From Candidatus Omnitrophota bacterium (GTDB lineage Bacteria; Ratteibacteria; UBA8468; MWAK01): a stretch of DNA of 13,964 nt. The DNA is taken from the NCBI GenBank assembly GCA_018829455.1, contig JAHJUB010000147.1:1-13964 (forward strand), in the 5' to 3' direction. A program made the position numbers and the translations under genes. Under the pieces are notes generated by a model. The model saw only the letters and a program-made list of their open reading frames with translations, was not told the origin of the DNA and made no database searches. Of the stretch, positions 7,059-13,945 are shown in pieces (position 1 is the stretch's first letter; every line of letters starts with the position of its first letter).

Positions 7059-7136
7059 GTCATTGCGAGCGATTTTTAGCGAAGCAATCTCGTTTTAAAG
7101 ATTGGATTGCCACGGCACATTACGCCTCGCAATGAC
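7059..7136. repeat. REP/BIME-type palindromic element, full copy
   Basis: The 78-base unit is bounded by an exact 11-base inverted repeat, GTCATTGCGAG (7059-7069) and CTCGCAATGAC (7126-7136). A nested pair, GCAATC (7084-7089) and GATTGC (7105-7110), lies inside. The form GTCATTGCGAG...GCAATCTCG belongs to a dispersed repeat type seen in many bacterial genomes. It fills almost all of the 101-base gap between glyA and mfd. A half copy is at 10191-10228 on the other side of mfd. As RNA it would fold into a long hairpin and might modulate transcription into mfd. Confidence 0.85.
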
Positions 7137-7144
7137 CGACCATC

Positions 7145-10100
7145 GTGTACCTGGAAAAAGTTTTCCGAAACCTCCATAAATTAGATTCCTTCCGGAAATC
7201 AGCCGTATTAATCCAGGATGGAGAGCAGGAAATATTTCTTTCCGGATTGGTCGGCTCTTCCGCAAACCTGATAACGGCTGCCCTGTTTTCTTTGTTGCCC
7301 GGCTTGAAAAGACTGCTGCTGATTACCGCCGGAGTGGAAAGCGCCAGCCGCGCCTTCGGTGACCTACAGACTTTTCTTCCCTCCGCTGAGGTTAATCTCT
7401 TTCCCTTCACGGAAGTTTTGCCCAACGAAGAACTGAACCCCACCGCCGAGGTGGAGAGCCAGCGGCTGATAACTCTTAACGGTCTGGCCAACAGCGCTGA
7501 GCCGTTTTTGGTGGTAACCCCGATTCAGGCGATTATTCCGCCAACCATCTCACCGTTGGTCCTGAAAAAATATGTTTTCAATCTTAACCTCAAGCAATCC
7601 CTGGACCGGCGAGAATTCCTGGCGCAGGTTTCCGACGCGGGATACCAGCGGTCGGAATTGGTTGTGGAACCGGGTCAGTTTGCCGTCAGAGGCGGGATTA
7701 TTGACCTTTTCTCGCCGGGTCAGCCGGAACCTTTGCGGATTGAACTCTCCGGCGCAGAGGTTATTTCTCTTCGGTATTATTGCCCGGTCAGCCAGTTGAG
7801 CCGGAAACCGGTTTCCGCTGCGTCCATCCTGCCGATATCCGAAAAGCAGTTATTCACCAAAGGAAAGCCCGTTTCATTTTTGGAATATTTTCAGGCCGAC
7901 ACCGTCCTGATTTTCGGCGAACCAATGGGAATAGAGGCCGAGGAAAAAAAGTTTCAACGTTACCTGACCCCTCCCGAAAAAGAAAGATTTCTCACCCTGC
8001 AAAAATTACGGGAAGCCCCCTTTCCTAAAATAAACCTCTCTTTCTTACCACTTTCTCAAGATTCCTCTCCCCGTCGGGGAGAGGATAAAGGTGAGGGGGA
8101 ATGCTTTTCCTTTCGCACCGAACCCGTTACCCAGTTTACCCTGAAAGGTTCTGCGACAACCCCCAATGCCTGGAACCAGCGGCCCTTACGTATCTTCTGC
8201 CGGAACGAAAGCCAGGCAAAGCGTTTCAAAGAGGTTATTTCTGAGCGGGGCCTGACCCTGCAACCGGAGAGTCGGATTGAAATCGGGTATCTTACGGAAG
8301 GTTTTTCCTTTCCGGAAATTGACGTTACCTTCCTCACTGATTCGGAAATATTCGGACGCTATCGCTCCTTCCGGCCCGGCGTGAAACCGTTTTTTCAGTC
8401 CGTAGCCATTTCCGGTCCGGAAGAGATTTCACCCGGCGATTACGTAGTCCATCTGAACGAAGGCATCGGAAAGTTTCTGGGTATTGGCAAAATCATTTTT
8501 GACGAGAAGGACGAGGAAGTAATCAAGATTGAATATGCAGACGGCATTTTGCTCTTCGTGCCGGTTAACCAGATTAACCTGGTGCACCGCTATGCGGGAG
8601 CGGAGAAGCCGCCAACGCTCTCCCGGTTGGGCAGCCGCGCCTGGCTAAAAACCCGGGAGCGGGTTACCGAGGGAGTGCGGGACCTGGCCAGCGACCTTCT
8701 GAAGATTTACCAGCAGCGAAAGGGGGTGCAGGGTTTTGTCTATCCGGCGGATTCCCCCTGGCAGTCTGAGTTTGAGGCCGAGTTTATCTACGAGGAGACA
8801 CCGGACCAGTTGACGGCAATTAAAGAAGTCAAAAAAGACCTTCAATCCTCAAAACCGATGGACCGGCTGGTTTGCGGAGACGTGGGTTACGGAAAGACCG
8901 AAGTGGCGATGCGGGCTGCTTTCAAAGCGGTGGAAGCGGGTCGGCAGGTTGCCCTGCTTTGCCCCACAACCATCCTGGCGGAACAGCATCTGCGGACTTT
9001 CGGCGAGCGGTTCGCGGATTTTCCGGTGCGGATTGAGAATCTCTCCCGGTTCCGCAGCAAACCGGAACAGAAGGCGGTGATTGCGGAGATGGCCGCGGGC
9101 AAGGTTGATATCGTTATCGGCACGCACCGGCTCCTGAGCGCTGACATCCGTTTCCAGAGTTTGGGGATGTGGATTGTGGACGAGGAACAGCGTTTCGGCG
9201 TAACCCACAAGGAGCGTCTCAGGGCGCGCTGGCCGTCCGCCGACATCCTGACCCTTTCCGCCACGCCTATTCCCAGGACGCTGCAATTGTCCATTACCGG
9301 CATCCGCGACCTTTCCGTGATTGAAACACCGCCGGTTGGAAGACAGGCGGTGCTTACCCTTCTGGCGCCGTACCGGGAGGACCTGATTGTGACCGCGTGC
9401 CAACGGGAGATGGAACGGTCAGGGCAGGTCTTCTTTATCCACAACCGGGTGGAAAATATCGCCCGGGTTGCCGAGCATCTGAGGCGCCTGCTGCCGGAAG
9501 CGGAGATTGGAATCAGCCACGGCCAGATGGACGAAAAGGAACTGTTTGACGTGATGAACCGTTTTCTGGACCAGAAGATAGATATTCTGGTAGCCACGTC
9601 AATTGTGGAATCAGGCCTGGATATTCCCAACGCCAACACTATCATAATTAACGATGGTCAGAACTTCGGCCTGGCTGACCTTTACCAGTTGCGGGGCCGG
9701 GTGGGCCGGTACAAGACCCAGGCCTATTGCTATCTTCTTTATGACCCGACGAAAGTCCTGACCGATGATGCGCAGAAGCGCTTGAAGGCGATTGAGGATT
9801 TTACTAAATTGGGCAGTGGTTTGCGCCTTGCTCTGGCCGACTTGGAGATACGGGGGGCCGGGAACATCCTGGGCAAGGAACAGCACGGATTTATTGAAGC
9901 GGTGGGCTTTTTTCTTTACAGCCAGTTATTCCGGGAGGCGGTTGCGGAGCTGACCGGACAGAAAGTAAAGTGCAAGATTGCGACTGCCAAAATTAAGGGT
10001 TTCATTCCGGAAAACTATGTTCCGTCGGAGACGGTGCGGCTCTCTTTGTACCGCCGGCTTTTCGGTTTTTCTTCGGATGCGGAAAAGATGGCGCAGGAAA

Positions 10101-10168
10101 TGGTTGACCGTTTCGGACCGATTCCGGAGGAGACCGTAAAACTGTTGCGCTCCTTTACCCAGACCTAA
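7145..10168 (+). CDS. mfd: Transcription-repair coupling factor Mfd, short at the C-terminus
   Basis: Mfd is a DNA translocase that removes stalled RNA polymerase and recruits UvrA for nucleotide-excision repair. The 1007-residue product has the UvrB-like module (RGGIID 182-187), the RNA polymerase interaction domain (from GDYVVHLNEG at 431), Walker A GDVGYGKT (578-585, K584), DEEQ (679-682), SATP (705-708) and QLRGRVGR (848-855). Residues about 307-319 are encoded by a REP-like palindrome. The C-terminal D7 domain begins normally but stops soon after DRFGPIPEETVKLL; Escherichia coli Mfd (about 1148 residues) continues some 90 residues further. The GTG at 7145 is the only usable start: an in-frame stop lies at 7133-7135 and no ribosome binding site precedes it, because a REP element ends 8 bases upstream. 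It is probably cotranscribed with glyS-glyA. All motor residues are intact, so it is likely functional, perhaps deregulated. Confidence 0.95.
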   Translation: MYLEKVFRNLHKLDSFRKSAVLIQDGEQEIFLSGLVGSSANLITAALFSLLPGLKRLLLITAGVESASRAFGDLQTFLPSAEVNLFPFTEVLPNEELNPTAEVESQRLITLNGLANSAEPFLVVTPIQAIIPPTISPLVLKKYVFNLNLKQSLDRREFLAQVSDAGYQRSELVVEPGQFAVRGGIIDLFSPGQPEPLRIELSGAEVISLRYYCPVSQLSRKPVSAASILPISEKQLFTKGKPVSFLEYFQADTVLIFGEPMGIEAEEKKFQRYLTPPEKERFLTLQKLREAPFPKINLSFLPLSQDSSPRRGEDKGEGECFSFRTEPVTQFTLKGSATTPNAWNQRPLRIFCRNESQAKRFKEVISERGLTLQPESRIEIGYLTEGFSFPEIDVTFLTDSEIFGRYRSFRPGVKPFFQSVAISGPEEISPGDYVVHLNEGIGKFLGIGKIIFDEKDEEVIKIEYADGILLFVPVNQINLVHRYAGAEKPPTLSRLGSRAWLKTRERVTEGVRDLASDLLKIYQQRKGVQGFVYPADSPWQSEFEAEFIYEETPDQLTAIKEVKKDLQSSKPMDRLVCGDVGYGKTEVAMRAAFKAVEAGRQVALLCPTTILAEQHLRTFGERFADFPVRIENLSRFRSKPEQKAVIAEMAAGKVDIVIGTHRLLSADIRFQSLGMWIVDEEQRFGVTHKERLRARWPSADILTLSATPIPRTLQLSITGIRDLSVIETPPVGRQAVLTLLAPYREDLIVTACQREMERSGQVFFIHNRVENIARVAEHLRRLLPEAEIGISHGQMDEKELFDVMNRFLDQKIDILVATSIVESGLDIPNANTIIINDGQNFGLADLYQLRGRVGRYKTQAYCYLLYDPTKVLTDDAQKRLKAIEDFTKLGSGLRLALADLEIRGAGNILGKEQHGFIEAVGFFLYSQLFREAVAELTGQKVKCKIATAKIKGFIPENYVPSETVRLSLYRRLFGFSSDAEKMAQEMVDRFGPIPEETVKLLRSFTQT
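8063..8099. repeat. REP-like palindrome inserted in frame within mfd
   Basis: TCCTCTCCCC (8063-8072) and GGGGAGAGGA (8076-8085) form a perfect 10-base stem with a 3-base loop, followed by TAAAGGTGAGGGGG. This matches a type of intergenic repeat common in many bacteria (CTCTCCCC...GGGGAGAG...GGTGAGGG). Here it is read in the mfd frame as about 13 residues, SSPRRGEDKGEGE (307-319), between the UvrB-like module and the RNA polymerase interaction domain, where Mfd proteins have a variable linker. The frame is preserved on both sides. Confidence 0.75.
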
Positions 10169-10183
10169 TTTTTCTGGTATAAT
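10154..10183 (+). promoter_or_regulatory. Putative promoter for tRNA-Ala, overlapping the mfd 3' end
   Basis: TTTACC (10154-10159, inside the last mfd codons) and a perfect TATAAT (10178-10183) are 18 bases apart. The layout copies that of the minus-strand operon promoter at 13916-13945 (TTTACT, 18 bases, TATAAT). The start would be near 10190, so the REP half element is the first part of the tRNA precursor's leader of about 50 bases. Confidence 0.55.
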
Positions 10184-10190
10184 TAAAGTT

Positions 10191-10228
10191 GTCATTGCGA
10201 GCGTATTTCGCGCGGCAATCTCGTTTTT
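10191..10228. repeat. Half copy of the REP-type element found at 7059
   Basis: The segment starts with the same GTCATTGCGAGCG and, after a variable centre, has GCAATCTCGTTTT, as at 7059-7095. The right half, with CTCGCAATGAC, is missing and the tRNA gene begins 11 bases later. The two copies stand on either side of mfd in the same orientation. Confidence 0.75.
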
Positions 10229-10239
10229 GTGGTGATTTT

Positions 10240-10311
10240 GGGGCAGTAGTTTAGTGGGAAAACACTGGAATCGCACTCCAGAGACCGAGGGTTCAACTCC
10301 CTCCTGCTCCA
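10240..10311 (+). tRNA. tRNA-Ala (anticodon CGC)
   Basis: All four arms fold. The acceptor is GGGGCAG (10240-10246) with CTGCTCC (10304-10310); the D-arm is GTTT/AAAC with a 7-base GG-containing loop; the anticodon arm is CTGGA/TCCAG with loop ATCGCAC, anticodon CGC (10272-10274). The variable loop has 5 bases and the T-arm is GAGGG/CCCTC with loop TTCAACT. The acceptor contains G3:U70, the alanine identity pair, agreeing with a CGC anticodon that reads GCG. The discriminator is A at 10311. CCA is not encoded (the next bases are CAG), so CCA-adding enzyme is required. The loop has A32 and C38, an unusual pair. Length is 72 bases without CCA, short because of the small D-loop. Confidence 0.88.
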
Positions 10312-10347
10312 CAGAAAATAGCGACTACATCCGTATTGTTGTTTTTA

Positions 10348-10372
10348 CGTAGCGCGACCCTTTCAGGGTCGC
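10348..10372. repeat. REP hairpin A, left border of the RAYT remnant
   Basis: GCGACCCT (10354-10361) and AGGGTCGC (10365-10372) form an 8-base stem with a TTC loop, preceded by CGTAGC. The 25-base unit is an inverted copy of that at 10712-10736, 24 of 25 bases identical. Its last base is also the end of the RAYT stop codon. It is followed by TATAATTCTTTT, so it might also act as a weak terminator for the tRNA transcript. Confidence 0.85.
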
Positions 10373-10703
10373 TATAATTCTTTTATATCAAACACCAACG
10401 ACCCGGAAAACGGATAATTTGTAAAATCGTCCGCTAACTTTCTCCTCACTGGATTTTCCAAAACATACCTGGCTACATTTTTCACATCTTCATCCTTCCT
10501 TAAAACATGTTCATAGTAATTTTTCTGCCATAACTTCCCACCGGTCTTTTTCCGGTAAATATAAGACGTTTTTTGTTTCAACATCGGAATGAATTTTTTC
10601 AGACAGGTATTTTTTCATTACAGACGATTGTAACGAAATATTTATAAAAACCGGTATAGGAAAAATCCTTAAGGCGCAGTCGTTTTTGGAATTTTAGTTC
10701 CAC
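10372..10703 (-). pseudogene. Internally deleted REP-associated tyrosine transposase (RAYT)
   Basis: On the minus strand a GTG at 10703 opens a frame with the RAYT beginning RLRLKDFSYTGFYKYFVTI and stops at 10599-10601. In another frame, from about 10615 to 10372, the RAYT C-terminus follows: LKKFIPMLKQKTSYIY, KKTGGKLWQKNYYEHVLRKD and ENPVRRKLADDFTNYPFSGS. The YYEHVLR tyrosine (10513-10518), the expected nucleophile region, is kept. The stretch of roughly 65 residues between the two parts, which in intact RAYTs includes the MPxHxH (HUH) metal-binding motif, is missing and the join is out of frame. The gene therefore cannot be an active transposase. It lies exactly between two inverted REP hairpins, the normal RAYT arrangement. 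Family assignment is firm; the size of the deletion is estimated from recalled relatives. Confidence 0.85.
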
Positions 10704-10711
10704 TGTTTTCG

Positions 10712-10736
10712 GCGACCCTGAAAGGGTCGCACTACG
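10712..10736. repeat. REP hairpin B, right border of the RAYT remnant
   Basis: GCGACCCT (10712-10719) and AGGGTCGC (10723-10730) form an 8-base stem with a GAA loop, followed by ACTACG. It is the reverse complement of hairpin A with one mismatch. It lies 9 bases upstream of the RAYT GTG and 10 bases beyond the stop of the minus-strand membrane-protein gene, so it may also help end that operon's transcript. Confidence 0.85.
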
Positions 10737-10746
10737 AAAGAAATTA

Positions 10747-12651
10747 TTACCCTTCCAGACGGCAGCGCTGGCGCAATCCCTGATAGAACTTGAACCATTC
10801 CCGTAAACCGACCAGGAAAAGGATTATTGCCAGGGCATCCACCCCGAACCAGGAAATATTGTGAGTGGCTTTTGCCAGAAGCCGTCCGGAAACGCCCAAA
10901 ATCAGGCCCATAGAGGAGAAAACAGTCAACAGACGCATTTGCTGGCTGTTGAATTCATTCCAGGTATCAGAAGCGGAAGCGATGGCCGGGTCGTTTTCCA
11001 TTTCCCGGAAAATGTACTGCATCCAGACCGGTGAACTGATACGTTCATATCCGGAAGCGAGAAGTTGAATCATCACTCCGTTGAAGAGGTAATAGATGGC
11101 GAAGGCGAAGGTCGGGATGTCCGGGGAATAGGTAGCGCCGTAGCCGATAATAAAGAGTGAGATATATAACATAAATTCGGCCCTTCGGAATGGAATCAGG
11201 CCCCGATAGCAGGTGTCAACCAGGGAAAAAAGTTCGGTGCGCTTCGGCGGACGTTCCGCGCGTTTTAAGGCGTTTTTCAGGGATTTATAAGCGCCGGCGA
11301 CGGTATCTCTTTCCAGCAGGTCCGGGAGAGTCCGGTTGACAAACTCCAGAAGGTTGGGCCACTCACTTTCAAGGAGGAGACCCTCTTTTTTAAATCGTTT
11401 AATCCGGCTGTTGAAGACTGCTTTGACTTCTTCCCGGTCAAGGGGCTGTAACTGTCCGGCGAGGGAAAGCAAAGAGCTGGATGCTTCTTCGTTCAAACCC
11501 AGTTCGTTCCTTAAAAACAAGGCGACCCCTTCTTTCCTCCCTTCCGCGGCCAGTTTGTAAAGGTTCGGTTTAGCCAGTCGGTATTTTTCAATCTTTTCCG
11601 GCAAATATTCGGTGCCGCGGAAAAGTTCGGTGTAACCGCGTTCAAAGTTACGCCAGGAACGAAAGGGCTTTGTTTCGTAATTGGCGCGGAATTCTTCAGA
11701 ATCTTCAATCTTTTGAATCCGGGAACCCGGCAGACCCCGGGTAATTTTGAGGGAACGCCGCATGTTGAATATTTCAGCCGGCACTCTCAGGAAAATCAGG
11801 GCGCCGGCCGTTAGGGTGTACCAGGTGTTTCCCTTTAAACGTTCCGCCACCCGGACAAAGACGCTGGCGGTGATGATGCCAACGGCCAGGTTGATCAGAA
11901 TCTGGAGGTTCATGACGCGTCTTGCTTCCGGTATCAGGCCGTCATCGGAATAGAAAGCGCGCAGGTTTGGACTTCTTAAGCCGTACATCGTTTTTTTTAA
12001 GAGGGCGACCGGATTGATGTTGGCGCTCTTTATTTCGTTTTCGGCGTAAGAAAGAAGGAGGTTGTCCAGGTTTATCGTGCCATTTTTAATCAACAGGCGG
12101 TTTCGGAAGGTAAAGACGTACTGGTTGTGAAGGCTGCAGAAATATGGGGTTTTTTCATCTTTGTCTTTCAGCCGGGCCGAGAAACGGTTGCGGATGAAAC
12201 TGGTTTGAATCAGGGCCGAAAAGGGACCGGCGGTTATGGTTCCCCTCCCAATCTTGAGCCGAAAGACGGCAATTATTTCCGTCCAATCCGTCTTTTTGAC
12301 CGGGTAGTCTCTTTTTTCCAAGAAATGGAACAAGTATTCGGCGATGAGGTTAAAATTGGTATAAATAATGATACTTTTTTTTCGTACCAGGAACTTTTGA
12401 CCGGAGAACGCCGGTTCGTTTTTCCCGGTTTCCCCGGTCGGTTCCACTAACACAAAGCAGCCCTTTGCTTTTTGGTTAAAGTAGACGGTATAGATGCGTC
12501 CGGCCTCGTCAAAAAAGAGGTGACGCCGGTTGAAGAAGAGCACGCGGTAAGTGATTCCGGTTTTTGTAATCCGGGTGTTCAGAAAAGAGGCGACTTTTTC
12601 GGCGGCTTGGCCGGCGCTGATTCTTTCCGGTAGTTCTTCAGGGGTTGCCAT
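10747..12651 (-). CDS. Unrecognised six-helix membrane protein with large soluble domains
   Basis: I do not recognise this 634-residue protein. Residues 1-245 are soluble and mixed alpha/beta, with no signal peptide. Hydrophobic helices are predicted by eye at about 248-267 and 277-296. A charged, probably helical region follows at about 300-485, then four more helices at about 491-508, 512-533, 572-593 and 599-618. The protein ends in a short basic tail. An even helix number would put both soluble regions and both ends on the same side, presumably the cytoplasm. The ATG at 12651 overlaps the end of the upstream CNNM gene by 14 bases and has no ribosome binding site (the preceding bases are C-rich), so translation is probably coupled to that gene. 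This suggests a shared task with the transporter, but no motif names it. There is no cysteine or histidine metal cluster, Walker motif or kinase motif. Confidence 0.8.
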   Translation of the reverse strand: MATPEELPERISAGQAAEKVASFLNTRITKTGITYRVLFFNRRHLFFDEAGRIYTVYFNQKAKGCFVLVEPTGETGKNEPAFSGQKFLVRKKSIIIYTNFNLIAEYLFHFLEKRDYPVKKTDWTEIIAVFRLKIGRGTITAGPFSALIQTSFIRNRFSARLKDKDEKTPYFCSLHNQYVFTFRNRLLIKNGTINLDNLLLSYAENEIKSANINPVALLKKTMYGLRSPNLRAFYSDDGLIPEARRVMNLQILINLAVGIITASVFVRVAERLKGNTWYTLTAGALIFLRVPAEIFNMRRSLKITRGLPGSRIQKIEDSEEFRANYETKPFRSWRNFERGYTELFRGTEYLPEKIEKYRLAKPNLYKLAAEGRKEGVALFLRNELGLNEEASSSLLSLAGQLQPLDREEVKAVFNSRIKRFKKEGLLLESEWPNLLEFVNRTLPDLLERDTVAGAYKSLKNALKRAERPPKRTELFSLVDTCYRGLIPFRRAEFMLYISLFIIGYGATYSPDIPTFAFAIYYLFNGVMIQLLASGYERISSPVWMQYIFREMENDPAIASASDTWNEFNSQQMRLLTVFSSMGLILGVSGRLLAKATHNISWFGVDALAIILFLVGLREWFKFYQGLRQRCRLEG

Positions 12652-13906
12652 GGGACGGTCGGGGGGTCAAATTTTGCACCAAAAGGAGGGAAATACTGCG
12701 TTCGTCCGCCTTTTCCACCGTAAAGAGGTAATTTTGGCAGCGAAACTGCTCGCTGACTGTCGGGAAATGGCCCAGGTGTTTCAGGACAAATCCGGCCAGG
12801 GTTTCCGCGTTATCATCGTCTTCCTCAAGATGGATGTTTAACAATTCGTTGACTTTTTCAATCTCCATCTCCGCTTTGATACGGTAAGTCTTTTCGTCGA
12901 TCTTCTGATAATCTGCGGTCTCCTCATACTCGTCCGGGATTTTTCCGATAATTTCCTCAATGAGGTCGTGTAGTGTAACCAGGCCTTCGGTCCCCCCGTA
13001 TTCGTCCATTACGATCGCCAGGTATGATTTGCGACGCCGGAACTCTTTCAGAAGGTCGGAGACCTTCATCGTTTCCGGCACAAAGAAGGCCGGTCGCATT
13101 ACCTGGCGCAGGAGAACCGTTTTTTCACCTTCAGCGATGTGGGAAAGTATCTGTCGCGAATCCACTATGCCCACGATATCGTCCATGTCGTTCCGGTAAA
13201 TCGGCAGCCGGGAATGTCCCTCTCTGGTCATCAGGGCAAAGGCCTCGGCTACGGAAGCGTCTTCCGGGAGCGCGGCTATTTCCATTCGGGACGTCATCAG
13301 ACTGCCCACCGCCGTATCCCGGATTTCAATTACACTGCTTAACATTTCGCGTTCTTCCTCCGCCAGGGCTCCTTCTGCTCCGCCGATGTTAATCAGGGTG
13401 CGGATCTCTTCCGTACTGATATGGCTGGTTTGCGGAGTAAGGTGACCGCCGAAGAGATGAATAATGCCTTCAGATATGATTACAAAAAAACGGACGACCG
13501 GGTTCAGGAGGTAGGAAATGGAAAGCAAAGGCCAGATAAAAAGCAGGGCCACCTTTTCGCTGTAGTGTCGGGAGAATGTTTTAGGGACGATTTCCGCAAA
13601 GACCAGGATTAAAAAGGTCATTAGGCCCGTGACAATGGCAGCGCCCTTATCCCCCCAGGCTTTAATGGCCAGATATGCGGCTAAAACCGAAGCCGAAATA
13701 TTGACGATGTTGTTGCCGACCAGGATGGTGGTGAGTAAGCGGGTCGGGTTCTTCAGCCAGAGGTTCAGGACTTCAGCCCGACGGCCTTCCGACTCAATGA
13801 TGGCTTTAACTTTCAGTTTGCCTAAGGAAGTAAGGGCGGTTTCTACTGCTGAAAAGAAAGCCGACAGAACGAGGAGGAGCAACAACCCCAAGAGAGTCAA
13901 TCCCAT
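12638..13906 (-). CDS. CNNM/CBS/CorC-family (HlyC/CorC) membrane protein
   Basis: This 422-residue protein has the full CorB/CorC-type layout. An N-terminal CNNM domain (about 1-190) has helices near 4-23, 56-80, 87-106 and 120-144, and the conserved GNNIVNI (64-70) and AEIVPKT (104-110). A CBS pair follows (about 205-262 and 268-323, with VMDEYGGTEGLVTLHDLIEEIIG at its end), then a CorC/HlyC domain (about 338-412). Members are linked to magnesium and cobalt export or homeostasis and are gated by Mg-ATP at the CBS pair. The name haemolysin is historical and no lytic role is implied. The ATG at 13906 has no ribosome binding site but sits 9 bases from a perfect -10, so the message is likely leaderless. 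The last residues (LTPRPSHGNP) overlap the start of the next gene. Its exact ion cannot be told from sequence. Confidence 0.92.
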   Translation of the reverse strand: MGLTLLGLLLLLVLSAFFSAVETALTSLGKLKVKAIIESEGRRAEVLNLWLKNPTRLLTTILVGNNIVNISASVLAAYLAIKAWGDKGAAIVTGLMTFLILVFAEIVPKTFSRHYSEKVALLFIWPLLSISYLLNPVVRFFVIISEGIIHLFGGHLTPQTSHISTEEIRTLINIGGAEGALAEEEREMLSSVIEIRDTAVGSLMTSRMEIAALPEDASVAEAFALMTREGHSRLPIYRNDMDDIVGIVDSRQILSHIAEGEKTVLLRQVMRPAFFVPETMKVSDLLKEFRRRKSYLAIVMDEYGGTEGLVTLHDLIEEIIGKIPDEYEETADYQKIDEKTYRIKAEMEIEKVNELLNIHLEEDDDNAETLAGFVLKHLGHFPTVSEQFRCQNYLFTVEKADERSISLLLVQNLTPRPSHGNP

Positions 13907-13915
13907 GTTTTCATT

Positions 13916-13945
13916 ATTATACCTTTTGCGGCTTGGATAAGTAAA
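13916..13945 (-). promoter_or_regulatory. Promoter of the CNNM operon, near-leaderless geometry
   Basis: On the minus strand TTTACT (13945-13940) and a perfect TATAAT (13921-13916) are 18 bases apart. Nine bases separate the -10 from the ATG at 13906, so transcription should begin within a few bases of the start codon. An out-of-frame ATG inside that gap closes after five codons. Nothing else is visible in the last 19 bases of the window. Confidence 0.65.

Noticed and set aside
7059..7136. CRISPR repeat or riboswitch between glyA and mfd
   Set aside because: There is only one full unit here and a half copy 3 kb away, no spacers, and the internal inverted repeats are those of REP elements.
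8887..9645. A 252-codon minus-strand frame opposite mfd
   Set aside because: It lies wholly antisense to the conserved Mfd translocase motifs, is Arg/Ser rich, and has no promoter or ribosome binding site. It is a shadow of high-GC third positions.
7145..10168. A frameshift or fusion in mfd at the palindrome near 8063
   Set aside because: Both sides continue in the same frame with normal Mfd sequence, so it is an in-frame insertion.
10270..10276. Reading the tRNA anticodon as GCA (cysteine)
   Set aside because: That would need a shifted loop that breaks the 5-base stem. With a 7-base loop and T33 the anticodon is CGC, and G3:U70 agrees with alanine.
9926..10312. A 128-codon minus-strand frame across mfd, the REP half element and the tRNA
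   Set aside because: Its N-terminus is the reverse of the tRNA gene and its middle is the repeat, a common artefact of gene prediction.
10354..10372. Strong intrinsic terminator after the tRNA
   Set aside because: The hairpin is followed by TATAATTCTTTT and not by a T-run, and the same hairpin recurs as the RAYT border, so its identity is REP first; termination is at most a side effect.
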